A stretch of 64,000 nt of DNA, taken from Gracilaria gracilis. Lineage: Eukaryota > Rhodophyta > Florideophyceae > Gracilariales > Gracilariaceae. Position numbers and translations under genes: made by a program. Numbering within the stretch: position 1 is the stretch's first letter; each line of letters begins with the position of its first letter. Positions 22,930 through 33,624 of the stretch are shown piece after piece. The notes below the pieces were generated by a model. It saw only the letters and a program-made list of their open reading frames with translations. It ran no database searches and was not told the origin of the DNA. The stretch is taken from the NCBI GenBank assembly GCA_030374805.1, contig JARGSG010000027.1, positions 434,001-498,000 on the forward strand, read 5' to 3'.

Positions 22930-24043
22930 ATGATTGCAGACCTCATTGATGTCATTGGTGACCCGTCCCGATATGGGCAGCCAGCCACTTTGGCCCCACT
23001 GCTGTCTTTGTTAGATATTGTCTGTGGTAGGTGTTCCGCGCTTTATTCTGGTGGTTCTGTCGTTACAGGCTGTTTGGATGAGCTAACGCTCTACAGCCCT
23101 CTGAAACATGGTCAAATCGTCGCCGTCGCCTGCCAAATGGCGTCCACCGGCAAATCTAGTATGTTTCTTCGCGTTCTGGCCAGCACGTACGAACCACCTA
23201 GTTCGAAACGGAAACCGCAGCTCATGGCCAGGTATGTCATAACCCGACTGGTGACCCTTTTGTCACAACAATTCCAAAGAAGGTTCTCATATGCTAATTC
23301 TTATACTAACAATGTCGTCTTCATGTCTGAATCTGAACTGCAGAGGTTATGCAACTTTTGTTGCTATTGATCCTGCATCAAAACGTCCCCGAGCTCTTCC
23401 GAGTACTTCTATCAGTAAGTCTCCAGCAGATCGATCCCAAGTATCCCACATAAGACTTCTGCTGGAAGAAGAAGAGGCTGAGCCCGGTTTGTCCGCTTCA
23501 TTCGCCACGCAAAGGAGACAGCTTCGAGAAGGTTCATCACCCGAAAGACAGCTTGACTCCCTTGAAGCTCTAAGGTCAATTTCGTTCGATCGTATTATGG
23601 ACGTGTCGGAAACAGAAATTATAATTCGAAAGCACTTCCTTCCTCGTAATGAAAACCATGGTGGTGTTGTCTTTGGAGGAGACATTCTGGAAACCTTTGA
23701 AAATGCTGCATTAAGTTGTGCTTCCAGAATGCAGCAAAAGCCTATGCGAACAAGAGCAATACGAAGCATATCTTTTCTCACCGCGGTACAAAGACGTTCA
23801 ATGTTGCATGTGAAAGCAACCGTGATTGCAAGCACAAGCCAGTTCGTCGTTGTCCTAATTCGCTCCTTCATAGATCAAGAAAGCAATCGTTTCAGTCTGC
23901 AACCGAGCCATTTCGGTGTTTTCTACCTCAGCAGCCAAGACTCGAAGGAAATTGAAGTTGGTGTGCGGGCGTGGGAAACCACTTACGATGACGAACTACA
24001 TCGCGTTCTTTCATTACCTACATTTGAGAACATGCGTTTTTGA
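22930..24043 (+). CDS. Acyl-CoA thioesterase, two hotdog domains (ACOT9-like), 5' end incomplete
   Basis: It would hydrolyse acyl-CoA to free fatty acid and CoA. Two exons are clear, up to 23231 and 23344-24043, joined across a 112-bp intron (GTATGT..CTGCAG) so that MAR is followed by GYATFVAIDP. The first hotdog lies in exon 1 and the start of exon 2 (LLSLLDIVCGRCSALYSGG ... GQIVAVACQM ... MFLRVLASTYE). The second follows a charged linker: NENHGGVVFGGDILETFENAALSCAS, the typical N.HGG.VFGG helix-start pattern, then FLTAVQRRSMLHVKATVIAS. ATG 22930 overlaps a likely splice acceptor, so the true N-terminus, which in ACOT9 includes a targeting peptide, probably lies in an unfound upstream exon. 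Confidence 0.8.
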
Positions 24044-24434
24044 CATCTTAACGAACCACTAGTTAGAAACTATTCTAGGCCTCTTGAATGTGCGTTGCGA
24101 GTTCGCTTTTTGGAAGGCCGCGCATGACTCTGCCGTTACGGATTGCGGTGAAGGTTGCCCTTTCTTCACATCTCTTGGAGCCATCTTGGCTATGAATACG
24201 ATAGTTCGAAATTGTAAAACCAGACTAATCCTGTCCATCCAAATCACATTTTCTCCGTCCATAGTGCCCTCTGCTTCTACAGCGGACCAAGGCGTTCAAT
24301 AACGTTTCGAAGAAGGCCCTCCATGACGAGCGAGAGAGACGTTTGTCTCCACGAAAGGGAAGTCCCGAACAAGGGAATGGGAAAAAGCGATCCAGTCAAT
24401 CACAATAGAAGGTTAGCGTTCTCACAGCCTAGCC
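24044..24434. other. Intergenic, no gene
   Basis: Sequence between the thioesterase stop and the left target site of H2. Only short frames are seen. Confidence 0.5.
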
Positions 24435-24602
24435 TTAGGGCATCTCCACCGAGCAGACCGTAAAACTGTAAAACGGTAAAAGCTTTCGGAAACGTGTACT
24501 GATTTTATTGGGTGCCGCCTAAACGATATAACTCCATAATTGATCATCTCCACCGGTGAAATCCTAGACGTCCTCGCTACCCGCAGTATGCGATACTAAG
24601 AG

Positions 24603-26000
24603 ATGGAATTCCACCTTGATGACAACTCGTTCCCATTTTCTGAAAGTGCAGCGACCTTTACCACATTCCTTGTCGCTGCATTACTAGTGCGTAGAAAAAT
24701 CCGCAAACGTCGCACTACACGTCCCAAGCACGGTGGATCTGTTCGCGGAAAGTCAGCAAACAGAAACATAGGACGAAAACAAGCCGCAAGAAGCATTCAC
24801 GACGCGTATTTTGCGGACCCTGGATCACGAAATCACTGCAATGGCAACTTTGGCCCAGTTTTTTCCGAAGAAGAGTTTGAAAGACGATTTAGAATACAAC
24901 GGTCTGTCTAAGAAACCGTGTACAGTGGAGTAAAAAAAGTAGACAAGTATTTTTGGGAGACAAAGGACTGTACAGGCGTATCTTCTGCCAGTACTCATCA
25001 AAAATTCGTAGCAGCATTGCGACAACTCAGTCTCGGAGTTTCTGCCGATTCACTAACAGAATTTACAAGGCTCTCAGAGTCAACAATACATGATTGTCGA
25101 AAACATTTTGTGCGGGCAGTTTGCAAAAAGTTTGGTCCGCAATACATACGAAGACCTACAGAAGCCGATCTGAAGCTGATAATGGGACGACATTCAAAAC
25201 TTGGCTTTTCGGGTGCGTTAGGCTCATTGGACTGCTCCGGATGGCAACGTTACTGTGCTGCAGTAGCGGAGCAACGTTGTAATATAGGAAAATCGAAAGT
25301 GCCGGAACTGCGTCTTGAAACCGTTTGCGACGATAGGATTTGGATATGGCACCTCAAATTTGGCTTTCCAAGAGCTCTAAATGACCTCAATATCCTTGAT
25401 TGTTCTCCACTTTTCGTAGATGTTCGCAGCGGCGCATGGCCTGCTTTTAAGCCAGAGTTTAAAGTCGCTGGTCGCGTTCTCGACTGGTTTTATTGGGTGG
25501 TTGATGGCATATATCCTATGTTTCGTATATTTTTGAAGACCATTCCGAACCCCAAAACAAAAAGAGAAAAGGCATTCTCGCGCTCACAAGAGGCGTTCAG
25601 AAGGAGTGTAGAGCGATTGTACGCCGTTTTGTTTAGCAGGTGGCATATTCTTGCCAATCCTTCTCGTGTTTGGTACACAGAAGATATGGATTTTTTTGTT
25701 CGAGCTTGTGCCATTCTGCACAACATGATAATTGAGGCACGTGATGTAGGGGACATGGGCACTGTCAACATCGTTAGTATCGACCCTGATGCTGCAATTG
25801 TTCCAATCAGGTCATGCGTAGCTCCTATTGAGAGCTATGCAAGAGCTGATTTCTATCGTGATCGCGTCGATAGTATTAAAGATATCAATGACCACTCCAT
25901 GCTTACAAATGCTCTCGCTGACGCCATTTGGGAAAGATGTGGCAAGGGGGATCTTGACGACTACTTGGAATGTCAAGGGTTTACAGATGTATCAGCATGA
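24603..26000 (+). pseudogene. H2 PIF/Harbinger transposase (Plant_tran type) with one in-frame TAA
   Basis: The DDE transposase reads from 24603 in one frame, broken only by TAA at 24909-24911. The N-terminal part ends FSEEEFERRFRIQRSV. After the stop come VYSGVKKVDKYFWETKDCTG and QKFVAALRQLSLGVSADS, as in the PF04827 family. Numbered from ATG 24918, the catalytic residues are D105 (GSLDCSGW), D156 (RALNDLNIL) and E232 (RRSVERLYAVLFSRW). The C-terminal ILHNMIIEARD motif is present. Translation from 24918 would still give 360 residues containing the whole catalytic core but lacking the N-terminal part. Confidence 0.9.
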
Positions 26001-27076
26001 TCTCGATTGTCCATCACTCTATTGACGTTCGCATTGGTTGACTCCCCTTCCATACCCTCCTCCCGTAAAAGCTTCCGAAGCCTCTTTCGTTTCAACGCCC
26101 TCCTGTACTGCCGGCTTTCTTCATCCTCGTCATTAAAAAGCACCTTTACCGCCTCTAGCTCGTCTGCCTCTTTCTTTAGCACGTATTCTCTGTGGGAATG
26201 CTCCCTATCTATCATTGCTCTCGTATTCGCTGCGTCGATTGATGCACTACTCGCATCCGCGAACCCTTTCGTCCAGGAGTCCAACGCAGTTTTCAGAGCA
26301 ACATCCTCGGCAGCCGCTTCTCTTTTGGCCCTCTTGGCCGCCTTTGCGGCCTTCACGCCTAATGGTCGTTTGCGGCTTTCACGTTGTCCTTCAAAACCTT
26401 CATCCAAGCTACCTCTATCCACACCGGACTGGACCGCCCCGTTTACATTACATGCTGCTTGTTCTCCTTCAACTGGGGTGTCCATTCGCTGACTCACAGT
26501 TTCCGTGCTATGATCCACGGTCAGTGGCACAGGGTCCAGTTCAGACGTGTCATTGCTGAGCCAGTCAAATGTCTTTGGATACGGGAACGCTTTCCCAATG
26601 ACATAGCTCGGATTACGGAACACATCATAAAAATGTGAGGTCTTGATAACGTTATTAAGGAGTCCGACGGCACAGCGCATCTTATCTTCGTCTGTGGCGT
26701 TACCAGTTGTTTGCTGTGCTTGCACAACTCGCAAGCATCCTTTCAGTTTACGACAAAGTGCAAGCCCCTTCTGTCCCTGCTCTGCCACCCCGCGACCAGA
26801 GCGAGCTTTCCAGACATCCATGCGTTGCCGGTTATTGAGTTCGGGGTGCTCCGGAATTAGAACACCCAGCAAGCGGTCAAACTCCTTCTTTAGCTGCGCG
26901 TGCCAGTCCGATTTCTTTTGCTTTGAACCGTTGATTGAGGCGTCCGGAAGACGAACAGTGGCCATTGTTGCCGCCATAGTGTCCACATCTTTCCATTGCG
27001 GCTGCTTGCCGCGGTGACTTTTGATAGAACAGTTCTGTTTCGTAGGCGTTTCTCCCAGCGATGGAGTGGAAGCCAT
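25973..27076 (-). CDS. H2 second protein, Harbinger partner (NAM-associated-like)
   Basis: This is an intact frame of 367 residues, convergent with the transposase and overlapping its 3' end. The N-terminal half has a Trp-containing helical region (QPQWKDVDTMAATMA ... SDWHAQLKKEFDRLLGVL) and the middle FYDVFRNPSYVIGKAFPYP. A basic patch KRAKREAAAEDVA precedes a strongly charged coiled-coil C-terminus (LKKEADELEAVKVLFNDEDEESRQYRRALKRKRLRKLL). Partner proteins of PIF/Harbinger elements have a Myb/trihelix-like DNA-binding part plus coiled coil. The role is inferred from position. Confidence 0.75.
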   Translation of the reverse strand: MASTPSLGETPTKQNCSIKSHRGKQPQWKDVDTMAATMATVRLPDASINGSKQKKSDWHAQLKKEFDRLLGVLIPEHPELNNRQRMDVWKARSGRGVAEQGQKGLALCRKLKGCLRVVQAQQTTGNATDEDKMRCAVGLLNNVIKTSHFYDVFRNPSYVIGKAFPYPKTFDWLSNDTSELDPVPLTVDHSTETVSQRMDTPVEGEQAACNVNGAVQSGVDRGSLDEGFEGQRESRKRPLGVKAAKAAKRAKREAAAEDVALKTALDSWTKGFADASSASIDAANTRAMIDREHSHREYVLKKEADELEAVKVLFNDEDEESRQYRRALKRKRLRKLLREEGMEGESTNANVNRVMDNRDHADTSVNP

Positions 27077-27396
27077 GGCCAGAGACCCACGGCACAGCGA
27101 CGAGTTGTTGACTGGCGGTTATGCAGCGCAGCAAAAGGACAGGCAAAAGCTGTGCGATGTGAGATCAGAGAACAGGCCGGAGAAGCGCAGAGTCGAACTA
27201 GGAAGAGAAATGCGACAGAGTCTGTAGAAAGGCGACAAGGCGGTTAACCTCCTAGAAAGACGGTGGCGTTGCGGAGCCCAGAATAGCGCGAAGACGTGCT
27301 TGTAGGGAAGCAGAGAACCACACTAAACGCAAAGAGGCGGTGCGGTAGGTTAAGCTTAGAGAGGCGAGGGCGCGGTGGTTTGGAAAGAAAGACGAG

Positions 27397-28300
27397 CACT
27401 GTCTCTACGAAGTGCGAGCCGCACGCCCCCAGTGCGGCGCGGTTGGAGCAATAGAAAGAGCAGAAGCAACTGCGCGGGAGGCAAAAGCACGGCAGCGGCG
27501 CGGCGCGCAGCAATGCGGGCGCGACGAAGGCGACAGCTTCGAAAGGTGGAAGACGTCCGCTGGCCCGATTAAGCGAGCACCGTCACCACGAAAGGCGGGC
27601 CGCACGCTACCGTTGCCGGCCGGTGGAAGCGGGAGCGAGAGCAGGAGGAGCCGCGCCGGAGGCGGGGGCACGGGGGCGGCGCGGCGTGGGGCGATGGAAG
27701 CGAGAGCGGGAGCAGGAGGAGCCGCGCTGGGGACGGGAGCACGGCGGTGGTTCGGCGCGCAGCAACGCAAGCGCGACGAAGGCGGGGGCGGCGAAAGGTG
27801 GGCGAAGTGCGGTGGCGCAAGGAGGCGAGAAACTTCAGCAAGGGAATCGCCTTGCACGCCACTGTTGCGTTGCCATGGGGGCGGGAGCGGGGACGGGAGC
27901 GGTAGTAGGAGCGGGAGCGGGAAGGAGAGAGGGAGTAGGGGCGGGAGGGGGGGTTAGAGCGGTCGCGTCCGAGCACTGGGAGCACTGCGGCGATGGGGCG
28001 CACACCAACGCGGGTGCGACGAGGGCGGCGGAGGCAAAAGGTTGAAGACTTTTTTTGGCGCAAAGGAGCAAGCAATTGTTGCGGCGAGGTGGGAGCGGGA
28101 GGACGCGCGGGAGGTGCAGCGTGAGGGGCCGGAGCACGGCGGTGGTACGGCTTGCAGTTACTCGGGAGCAAGGGAGGAGACGGCGGCTACCGGTAGAAGA
28201 AGAACGTAGGCGCGAAGGAGCGGGAAGGAACCTAGCTGCGGTTGAGAAAGCACAAGGGGAGGAGGGGAACGAGGAAAAGTGTGCAAGAGAGTTGAGTGAG
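27397..28300. repeat. GC-rich diverged tandem repeat inside H2
   Basis: The tract is very G-rich on the plus strand and built of diverged copies of about 240-250 bp. Landmarks of the type GAGCACGGCGGTGG..CGCGCAGCAACGC..GCGACGAAGGC recur near 27486, 27738 and 27976, and in part near 28133. GGGAGCGGGAGCGG runs are frequent. The long open frames here in several frames reflect the scarcity of A/T and are not taken as genes. Confidence 0.65.
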
Positions 28301-28444
28301 GTGCGCAAGGATGTTGGTGGAGATCGGCAGGTGAACTCTTCTTGAGCAGCAGTCGAGCTTCTTTGGCTGACATTTTGAACAGCACCACAGTCGGTTCGTG
28401 TAAGTCTGCGATTGGCTGATTCGGTATAGCGGCGACGCTAAAAC

Positions 28445-28472
28445 TCTCGCTAAAAATGAACTTTTAGCGAGA
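28445..28472. repeat. H2 subterminal palindrome
   Basis: TCTCGCTAAAA (28445-28455) faces its complement (28462-28472) across 6 bp. The same palindrome lies in the non-autonomous element at 40161-40194, which links the two. Confidence 0.8.
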
Positions 28473-28627
28473 ATTACAGCGCTCCGAACAGCTATAGCGT
28501 TAGCGATAGCGTTGGCGGCGCCCCGGTGGAGATAAAAGTCTGAGCCCACCTCTAAAAATTCCGAAAATTGCTGTCGTTAAAGCGTTTTACAGTCACCAGT
28601 GGAGATGCCCTTAGGCTGCGGGTACGT

Positions 28628-28664
28628 ACTCGAGAGTTTCACATTCGGGGTGAAACTCTCGAGT
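28628..28664. repeat. Perfect 15-bp hairpin near the H3 left end
   Basis: ACTCGAGAGTTTCAC (28628-28642) is followed after seven bases by its exact complement (28650-28664). It lies directly inside the left terminal repeat. No copy was seen at the right end. Confidence 0.85.
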
Positions 28665-28973
28665 TTTTACCGTTATGAGCAGCCTCTTGGCATCCTTTAT
28701 CCTAAAGGCTAAGCCACTTCTTGAACTTAGAGGTGGCGTTAATATCCTCTGGGCTACCACAACAGTGGGAAACGTGGACACCACGGTCCAATAGCTTGGC
28801 ACTTTTTGCGCAGCCAGTCTTCGACAAGATGCCGCAAACTGCGCCAGCTTTCCAGCCCGAAAGCACACCCACACATACCTAACCGCAGCGTACCCCCAGC
28901 AACGTACCGCTGGTACCACCCAGAATTTGTTGTACGCTCCTCCCCGCGGTTGCACCTTGCAAGGCTTGCAGTA

Positions 28974-31208
28974 TCATCGGGGTGGCTAAACAGGGGACAA
29001 TGCGGTAATTAGGGACTGTATTTTTATTAAAATTTATGAGCTCCATCCGAAAGTTGGTGAAAACCAACCACTCTTAGGCTCTAGCGCTGTTGTGGCTCAT
29101 ATGATTCAAATTTAGGCGTCAAATTCGAATTTTACGGCCTCTGTTCTGATGGAGTACGTCCCTGCAACATCCCTAGGCCTCGAACGGCTACAGCCACCTC
29201 GAGACTGCAGCCAGACCAAACGAACAGCAGTACACCGCGGCTACAAACCATGGTGTCAAAGCGCGTTGTGGCCCCAAAGGGGCATCCTCTCTACTCCGAG
29301 CGGCTGGAAAGAGCAGTGCGTTATCATCGAAGCGCTAAATCGTCGCTGCGCAAAAGTGCAGAACGATTCGGCATTGCCAAATCGCATCTTCATCGGGCTT
29401 TGACGCACAAGCAGAGTCCCAACCACTCCCGCGGACGGCCGCCAACACTAACAGACTCAGAAGAACAGCTAATCACAGAAGCTGTGCTACACTTCTCCAA
29501 TCAAGGCACTCCGCTTTCCCGCGAATGCTTCAAGGATCTTGTGCAGTGCTTTGTCCGGGGCCTCTCATCACTCCGACAAAAGAATATCCGGTTCAATAAC
29601 GACAGACCGGGGGATTCCTTTGTTCGCAATTTCCTCTGTCGCCACCCCCAATTGACACTAAAGCGCAGGACCAACTTAGAAAAGATGAGAGCCCTGGCCA
29701 TGTCACCAGAGAACCTTGCCGCCCACTTCGCTCGCCTCAACCAAGTGTACAAGGAGTACAAGATTACATCACCCGAGCAGATATTTAATATCGACGAAAG
29801 CGGTTTTTCTGTTAGGACGGCGACAAGAGCTAGGTCCAAAGCTCTATTCAATTCCAAGGGCCGCAGCAATTCCGTCGAACTGAAGTGGTCAGGAAATGCA
29901 CAGCAGGCTACCATCATGCCCCTGGTATCAACGGATGGTCGGGTGTGGTCCCCTATGGTGGTACTGCAAGGCATACGTGCCAAATACCGCATTCGTGAAG
30001 ACGGAGAGCGAGAAACGCCTTCCTGGTACCTCCCCTTTAATGAGAGAACCTGTTACAGGGACCCCGCCGGTGTAGACTCGAATATTTTCCTGCAGTGGGT
30101 GGAACAGTTTGTCAGCGAAACAAAGGAATTAAGGCGGAAATACAGGCATATTGTACTCACTTTCGATGGATATGGAGCCCACTGCAGCTACAAGGCTTTG
30201 AAGATGATGGAACAAAACGGAATTGTGGCTGTAGGACTTCCAGCACACACAAGCCACAGAACCCAAGTTTTGGACTACACCGTGTTCTCTCCATTTAGGA
30301 ACTACTGCCGTAACCTTCTGAACCAACGTACAGTCACAGCTTCGGACAACCGCAATGATGTCTTCACACTTTGTGATCTGTTAAACAAAGCCTACACACA
30401 GGCAGTAACATACACCAATGTCGTGAAGGGCTTTGAGGCGTGCGGCTTATGGGACCCATACAGAAGAACCTGCAATCCGAGAGTTATTAAGGTCACAGAC
30501 ATCACCAACTATGGCACTTCAGAGTCTCAAGGCGGGGCGCATAAGACGAACTTGTCCTTGGTGGAGGACTACACCAAGAACCGAAACATGCTGAAGTCGG
30601 ACGCGAACATTGCAAAGAATGGGACGTTAGTGACGACCACGGGTTGCCTGTTCACAGCCAAGGCCGTGTTGGACACTGTTCGTCAGAAAGACGTCTAGAA
30701 AGAGGCGCAAAATGCGCAACGCGCGGCTAAGGCCGCGGAGGCGTAGGCACGGAAGCTTGAAAAAGAGAGGGAGGCGGCTGAGAAGGCGCGTCAGCGGGAA
30801 CTGGCGCAGACGGAGAAGGAGCTGCACATCTTGTGGATGCAGAATCGTGCATCCAGATGGATGCAACTTAGCCTGTCGAGGACCGATCGACATGCGCGCG
30901 CCAGGCTACGTGTGTCAGCAAGTTCAATGGCTACGTAAGGACAACTGTGTTTTTGAGCCTTTTGGGGCTCCGCAAATGCGTGCCCGTGTCCCTCATTTAT
31001 CACAGATTGTGTCTCTTTGTGGGCTACTGACATGCTTTAGAGATTGTGCGCTTGAAGCTCCGTTTGGGACTGTTATGGCTTCACGGTTTGCTGGAAGGTA
31101 GCCTACGGCTGTGAGACGCTTGTACCAAGTAATGAAGACCTTAAACAATGGAGAACATATATTTATTTTATTATGTTCTGAGATGTCTCTTTTTTACCTA
31201 CCCCCTGA
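28974..31208 (+). mobile_element. Pogo-like transposon P1, nested in H3
   Basis: The ends are TCATCGGGGTGGCTAAAC on the left and, inverted, TCAGGGGGTAGGTAAA on the right, an imperfect terminal repeat with a GACA word further in. TA lies outside both ends (28972-28973 and 31209-31210), the Tc1/mariner/pogo target. The length, 2235 bp, is nearly the same as that of P2 (2233 bp), which has the same kind of ends. Confidence 0.85.
29250..30698 (+). CDS. P1 pogo-like DDE_1 transposase, near-intact
   Basis: This 482-residue transposase of the pogo/CENP-B type would cut and insert P1. It has an N-terminal helix-turn-helix region (SSLRKSAERFGIAKSHLHRAL), then NQGTPLSRECFKDLV, and the catalytic triad D182 (FNIDESGFSV), D306 (LTFDGYGAHCS) and D342 (QVLDYTVF), a D-124-D-36-D spacing. 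The frame stops at TAG 30696-30698. Similarity to P2 continues in the same frame past this stop and a further TAG, through a basic coiled-coil tail to TAA near 30939, so the C-terminal tail has been lost by nonsense mutation while the catalytic core is intact. Confidence 0.9.
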   Translation: MVSKRVVAPKGHPLYSERLERAVRYHRSAKSSLRKSAERFGIAKSHLHRALTHKQSPNHSRGRPPTLTDSEEQLITEAVLHFSNQGTPLSRECFKDLVQCFVRGLSSLRQKNIRFNNDRPGDSFVRNFLCRHPQLTLKRRTNLEKMRALAMSPENLAAHFARLNQVYKEYKITSPEQIFNIDESGFSVRTATRARSKALFNSKGRSNSVELKWSGNAQQATIMPLVSTDGRVWSPMVVLQGIRAKYRIREDGERETPSWYLPFNERTCYRDPAGVDSNIFLQWVEQFVSETKELRRKYRHIVLTFDGYGAHCSYKALKMMEQNGIVAVGLPAHTSHRTQVLDYTVFSPFRNYCRNLLNQRTVTASDNRNDVFTLCDLLNKAYTQAVTYTNVVKGFEACGLWDPYRRTCNPRVIKVTDITNYGTSESQGGAHKTNLSLVEDYTKNRNMLKSDANIAKNGTLVTTTGCLFTAKAVLDTVRQKDV

Positions 31209-31320
31209 TATACTCTCGACGTTCTGGCGCACCTCTGTTTGTTCTCTGTCCCCTACCTTGACGCACTATTTGACACCATCGTTTCGTTCGTACTGCAGGA
31301 AAACCAAACTATTTGATACA

Positions 31321-32892
31321 ATGAACTCCGAAGATGAGATGGAAGAAGCCGACATACACACACACAACATGGAGTCTTCGCTTGACTGCATCGCTCCTGT
31401 TTCGACCACCACCAACGAATTGGCAATCGACCGCGACACTCCTCGAAAAACGCGCTTCCAAACATTGCGCTTGACATCAGTCGAAGAAGAACTAAACTTT
31501 GTCTGGGACTTTTTGTCTACCCGAAGTGGAAAAGACTTGCATGCTTTGCTCAAGAAAATGAGACGACAAACCACGGGTTCGAAGGATGTGCTCCGCTCTC
31601 GAGCTATGCTACACGTAAGATGTGAACTCGTTCGCAGTATTCTTCCCTTTCCGCTCATGTCAAGTTTGGAACACGATGACGTAATGGCACATTTACGAAT
31701 AAAGCAAGGGCTGCACATGATTACGGCTCCAGAATCTTCAGCATTGCTTTCATCGTTGACGAGCGAAGCGGAACATAAGAGCTTTCGAAAAGAGCTCGAG
31801 CTCGAGGGAAACGAAGAAGCCGAAGAACGCACAACGGAGAAAACTCCGGATCCGAAGGCGAAAGTTCTAGCTGCAAAGAAGAAACCGCAAGCCGTAGATT
31901 TTTCCGAGAACGAATTCGCTCGTCTCCTCATTTTAGTACGGGATGACGAAGAAACGAAACGAAATATTTACGTGTTGGCGACTACAATATCTAAGGCGCA
32001 GTAAGACGCAGGTATTCGTCAAGAAGATTTGTGGGAGAGGATAGCTGCTCGATTTAATGACGATGAATTTTGTCCAATTGAAGATTTTCCTGAACCAGTA
32101 GCCACCGTGGTTACTAGTTTGCAACCTTTGGTGCGGCGAAGTGGAGAGAAGCTGGCTTCTGTATGGCGAGAGAACAAAAGTTGCTGGACGAAAACACTGG
32201 CCAACTACGACGTATCTGGGGATAATGGAGAACTCCCGTTCATTGACTTTTGTCACAAAAACGCTAGAACCAAATCTCTTTCCGCTGTAGGCAGGACGGT
32301 CTTCCTTACACACTGCGTGTTTGGAACCAAACACGAAGACATAGACCGAATTGTTGGGCAATTTGTTTCTCGGTGTTTGCCTGGCAATGTTGGAGGTAGT
32401 CTCGGTGTGAACCGAAACCTAAACTTCTTGAAGGGAAAACGACGTAGAACTTCTAGTGGTGGGGAGGCGTCAATGGGTTCGAAGCGTACAAAGTCGGCGC
32501 GCAGCAGCAGTGATGAAGTATTCCAGGAGGCCATCACAGGCTTGAATTCTTCAATGAGTAGACTGGCAGGGAGCTATCAGGATAAGGTTGAGTTACAGAA
32601 GCAACTATTTGAAGAGAGACGCCACCGTTCGGATGAGATTCAATCTTCCCTTCAAGGCTCGAGTGCAATTGAACCTCTGAAAGCTACCGTACAACGCACT
32701 ACCTCCTTAATGGAGGTTCTGGGTAACGTAGATGCAGCGTACGCCAAGTATCAGGATGCCGTGAAGATGTCGGCAGACCCGGCCCACATTGCGTGTTTGA
32801 AAGACGCCTATGAGAGCATGAGGACGTTTTTGCATACGATGCAATCAGATCTGAGGAAGGCTGCAGGAGCCCCGAGTAGCGGAGGGTCGTAG
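31321..32892 (+). pseudogene. H3 second protein (H1-partner homolog) with one in-frame TAA
   Basis: A single frame of 523 codons from ATG 31321 is interrupted by TAA at 32002-32004. The blocks follow the order seen in the H1 partner: FSENEFARLLILVRDDE (ETARLCHVIADA in H1), RFNDDEFCP (FNDQSFQPD), RSGEKLASVWRENK (RNGTLLKQRWGK), FLTHCVFGTKHED (YYVHCVFHKHPS), then a helical C-terminus. The middle is Lys/Glu-rich (EEAEERTTEKTPDPKAK), and a basic KRTKSARSSS region may be a nuclear signal. The stop may have arisen from CAA. The two halves could also be separately translated. The family is otherwise unknown to me. Confidence 0.65.
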
Positions 32893-33022
32893 CTCGTAGT
32901 GTAACCGTGTTTTGAATCGTTTCCGTTCTCTCTTTCTCTTTATGGAGACAATGCTTCTAGTGTAAACTTCTTGTGATTCTTTGCTTTGAACAATCTTACG
33001 ATACAAAGAAGTTTCAGACACC

Positions 33023-33624
33023 CTATCCAGCACATTGCCTTACGCCTTCCTCGACAGCTCTTTCGTTACCACCCCACTTGAAACTACGAGTTGGAGACTT
33101 CAATGCATTATACACCTCCATCCATGTCTTTGTAGTCTCCGACTCTTTAAACGAATGCGCTTCTTCTAACCTCTGCATCAGCACTGCCCCTTGTAAAGGT
33201 CGGTAAAGAACAAGTCATTGTGTGTCACAGCAAGTCGCAACTTACCGAGCGCGGGCGGCGTGACCAGCACCGGCTTGCTTGGCGGCGCCCTCACGTCGTC
33301 AACCAGCGTGGCCAGGTTGTGCGCGTACGAGTCCAGCGGCACGTGCTGCAGCGATGTCGGCGTAGTGGCGTCGTTGACGCCGAAGAAGATGAAGACAGCG
33401 TGCAACGCCAGTGATTTGCAGCTCCAAAAAGGTTCTATGACGCGCGGGAACACGTGCAGTACCCAGCGCATGTTCTTGCTAGAAAAGCACCTCACAAACA
33501 CCTTCGTCCTCGCGCAGTACGCCTCGCGCAGCAGCGTGGACCAGCCCGACGCGTTGTGGTCCGAACTGATGACGGACTGCTCCGTAATGCTGTCACCGAA
33601 CAGTAGCACGGACGGCAGCTGCAA
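33023..33624 (-). pseudogene. GDSL/IAH1-like esterase, 5' exon joined to an unrelated exon
   Basis: The frame from ATG 33624 shows LLFGDSITEQSV (catalytic serine block), the GW..LL...Y pattern, IFFGVNDAT (oxyanion Asn block) and QHVPLDSYAHNL, as in isoamyl-acetate-hydrolysing esterase and related SGNH hydrolases. At VLVTPPALG a good splice donor GTAAGT occurs (exon ends 33246). A 56-bp intron ending TTTACAAG at 33190 would join to 33189-33023, an open exon of about 55 codons. That exon does not resemble the rest of the esterase, and the DxxH block with the catalytic histidine is missing. The gene is therefore 3'-truncated or chimeric. Confidence 0.7.

Larger units (their letters stand above)
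24438..28610. mobile_element. Harbinger-like transposon H2
   Basis: Terminal repeats GGGCATCTCCAC (24438 inward, and its complement ending 28610) are bordered by TTA at 24435-24437 and 28611-28613, the preferred 3-bp target of PIF/Harbinger. Subterminal sequence is similar on both sides (GTAAAAC words). The 4173-bp interior has a transposase from the left and a convergent second gene whose 3' ends overlap by 28 bp. A GC-rich repetitive tract fills the right 1.2 kb. The element at 40026-40815 shares these ends and an internal palindrome. Confidence 0.92.

Noticed and set aside
27412..28345. Several overlapping frames of 100-200 residues on both strands
   Set aside because: They arise from repeat units with few A/T bases; all are Arg/Ala/Gly-rich with no domain.
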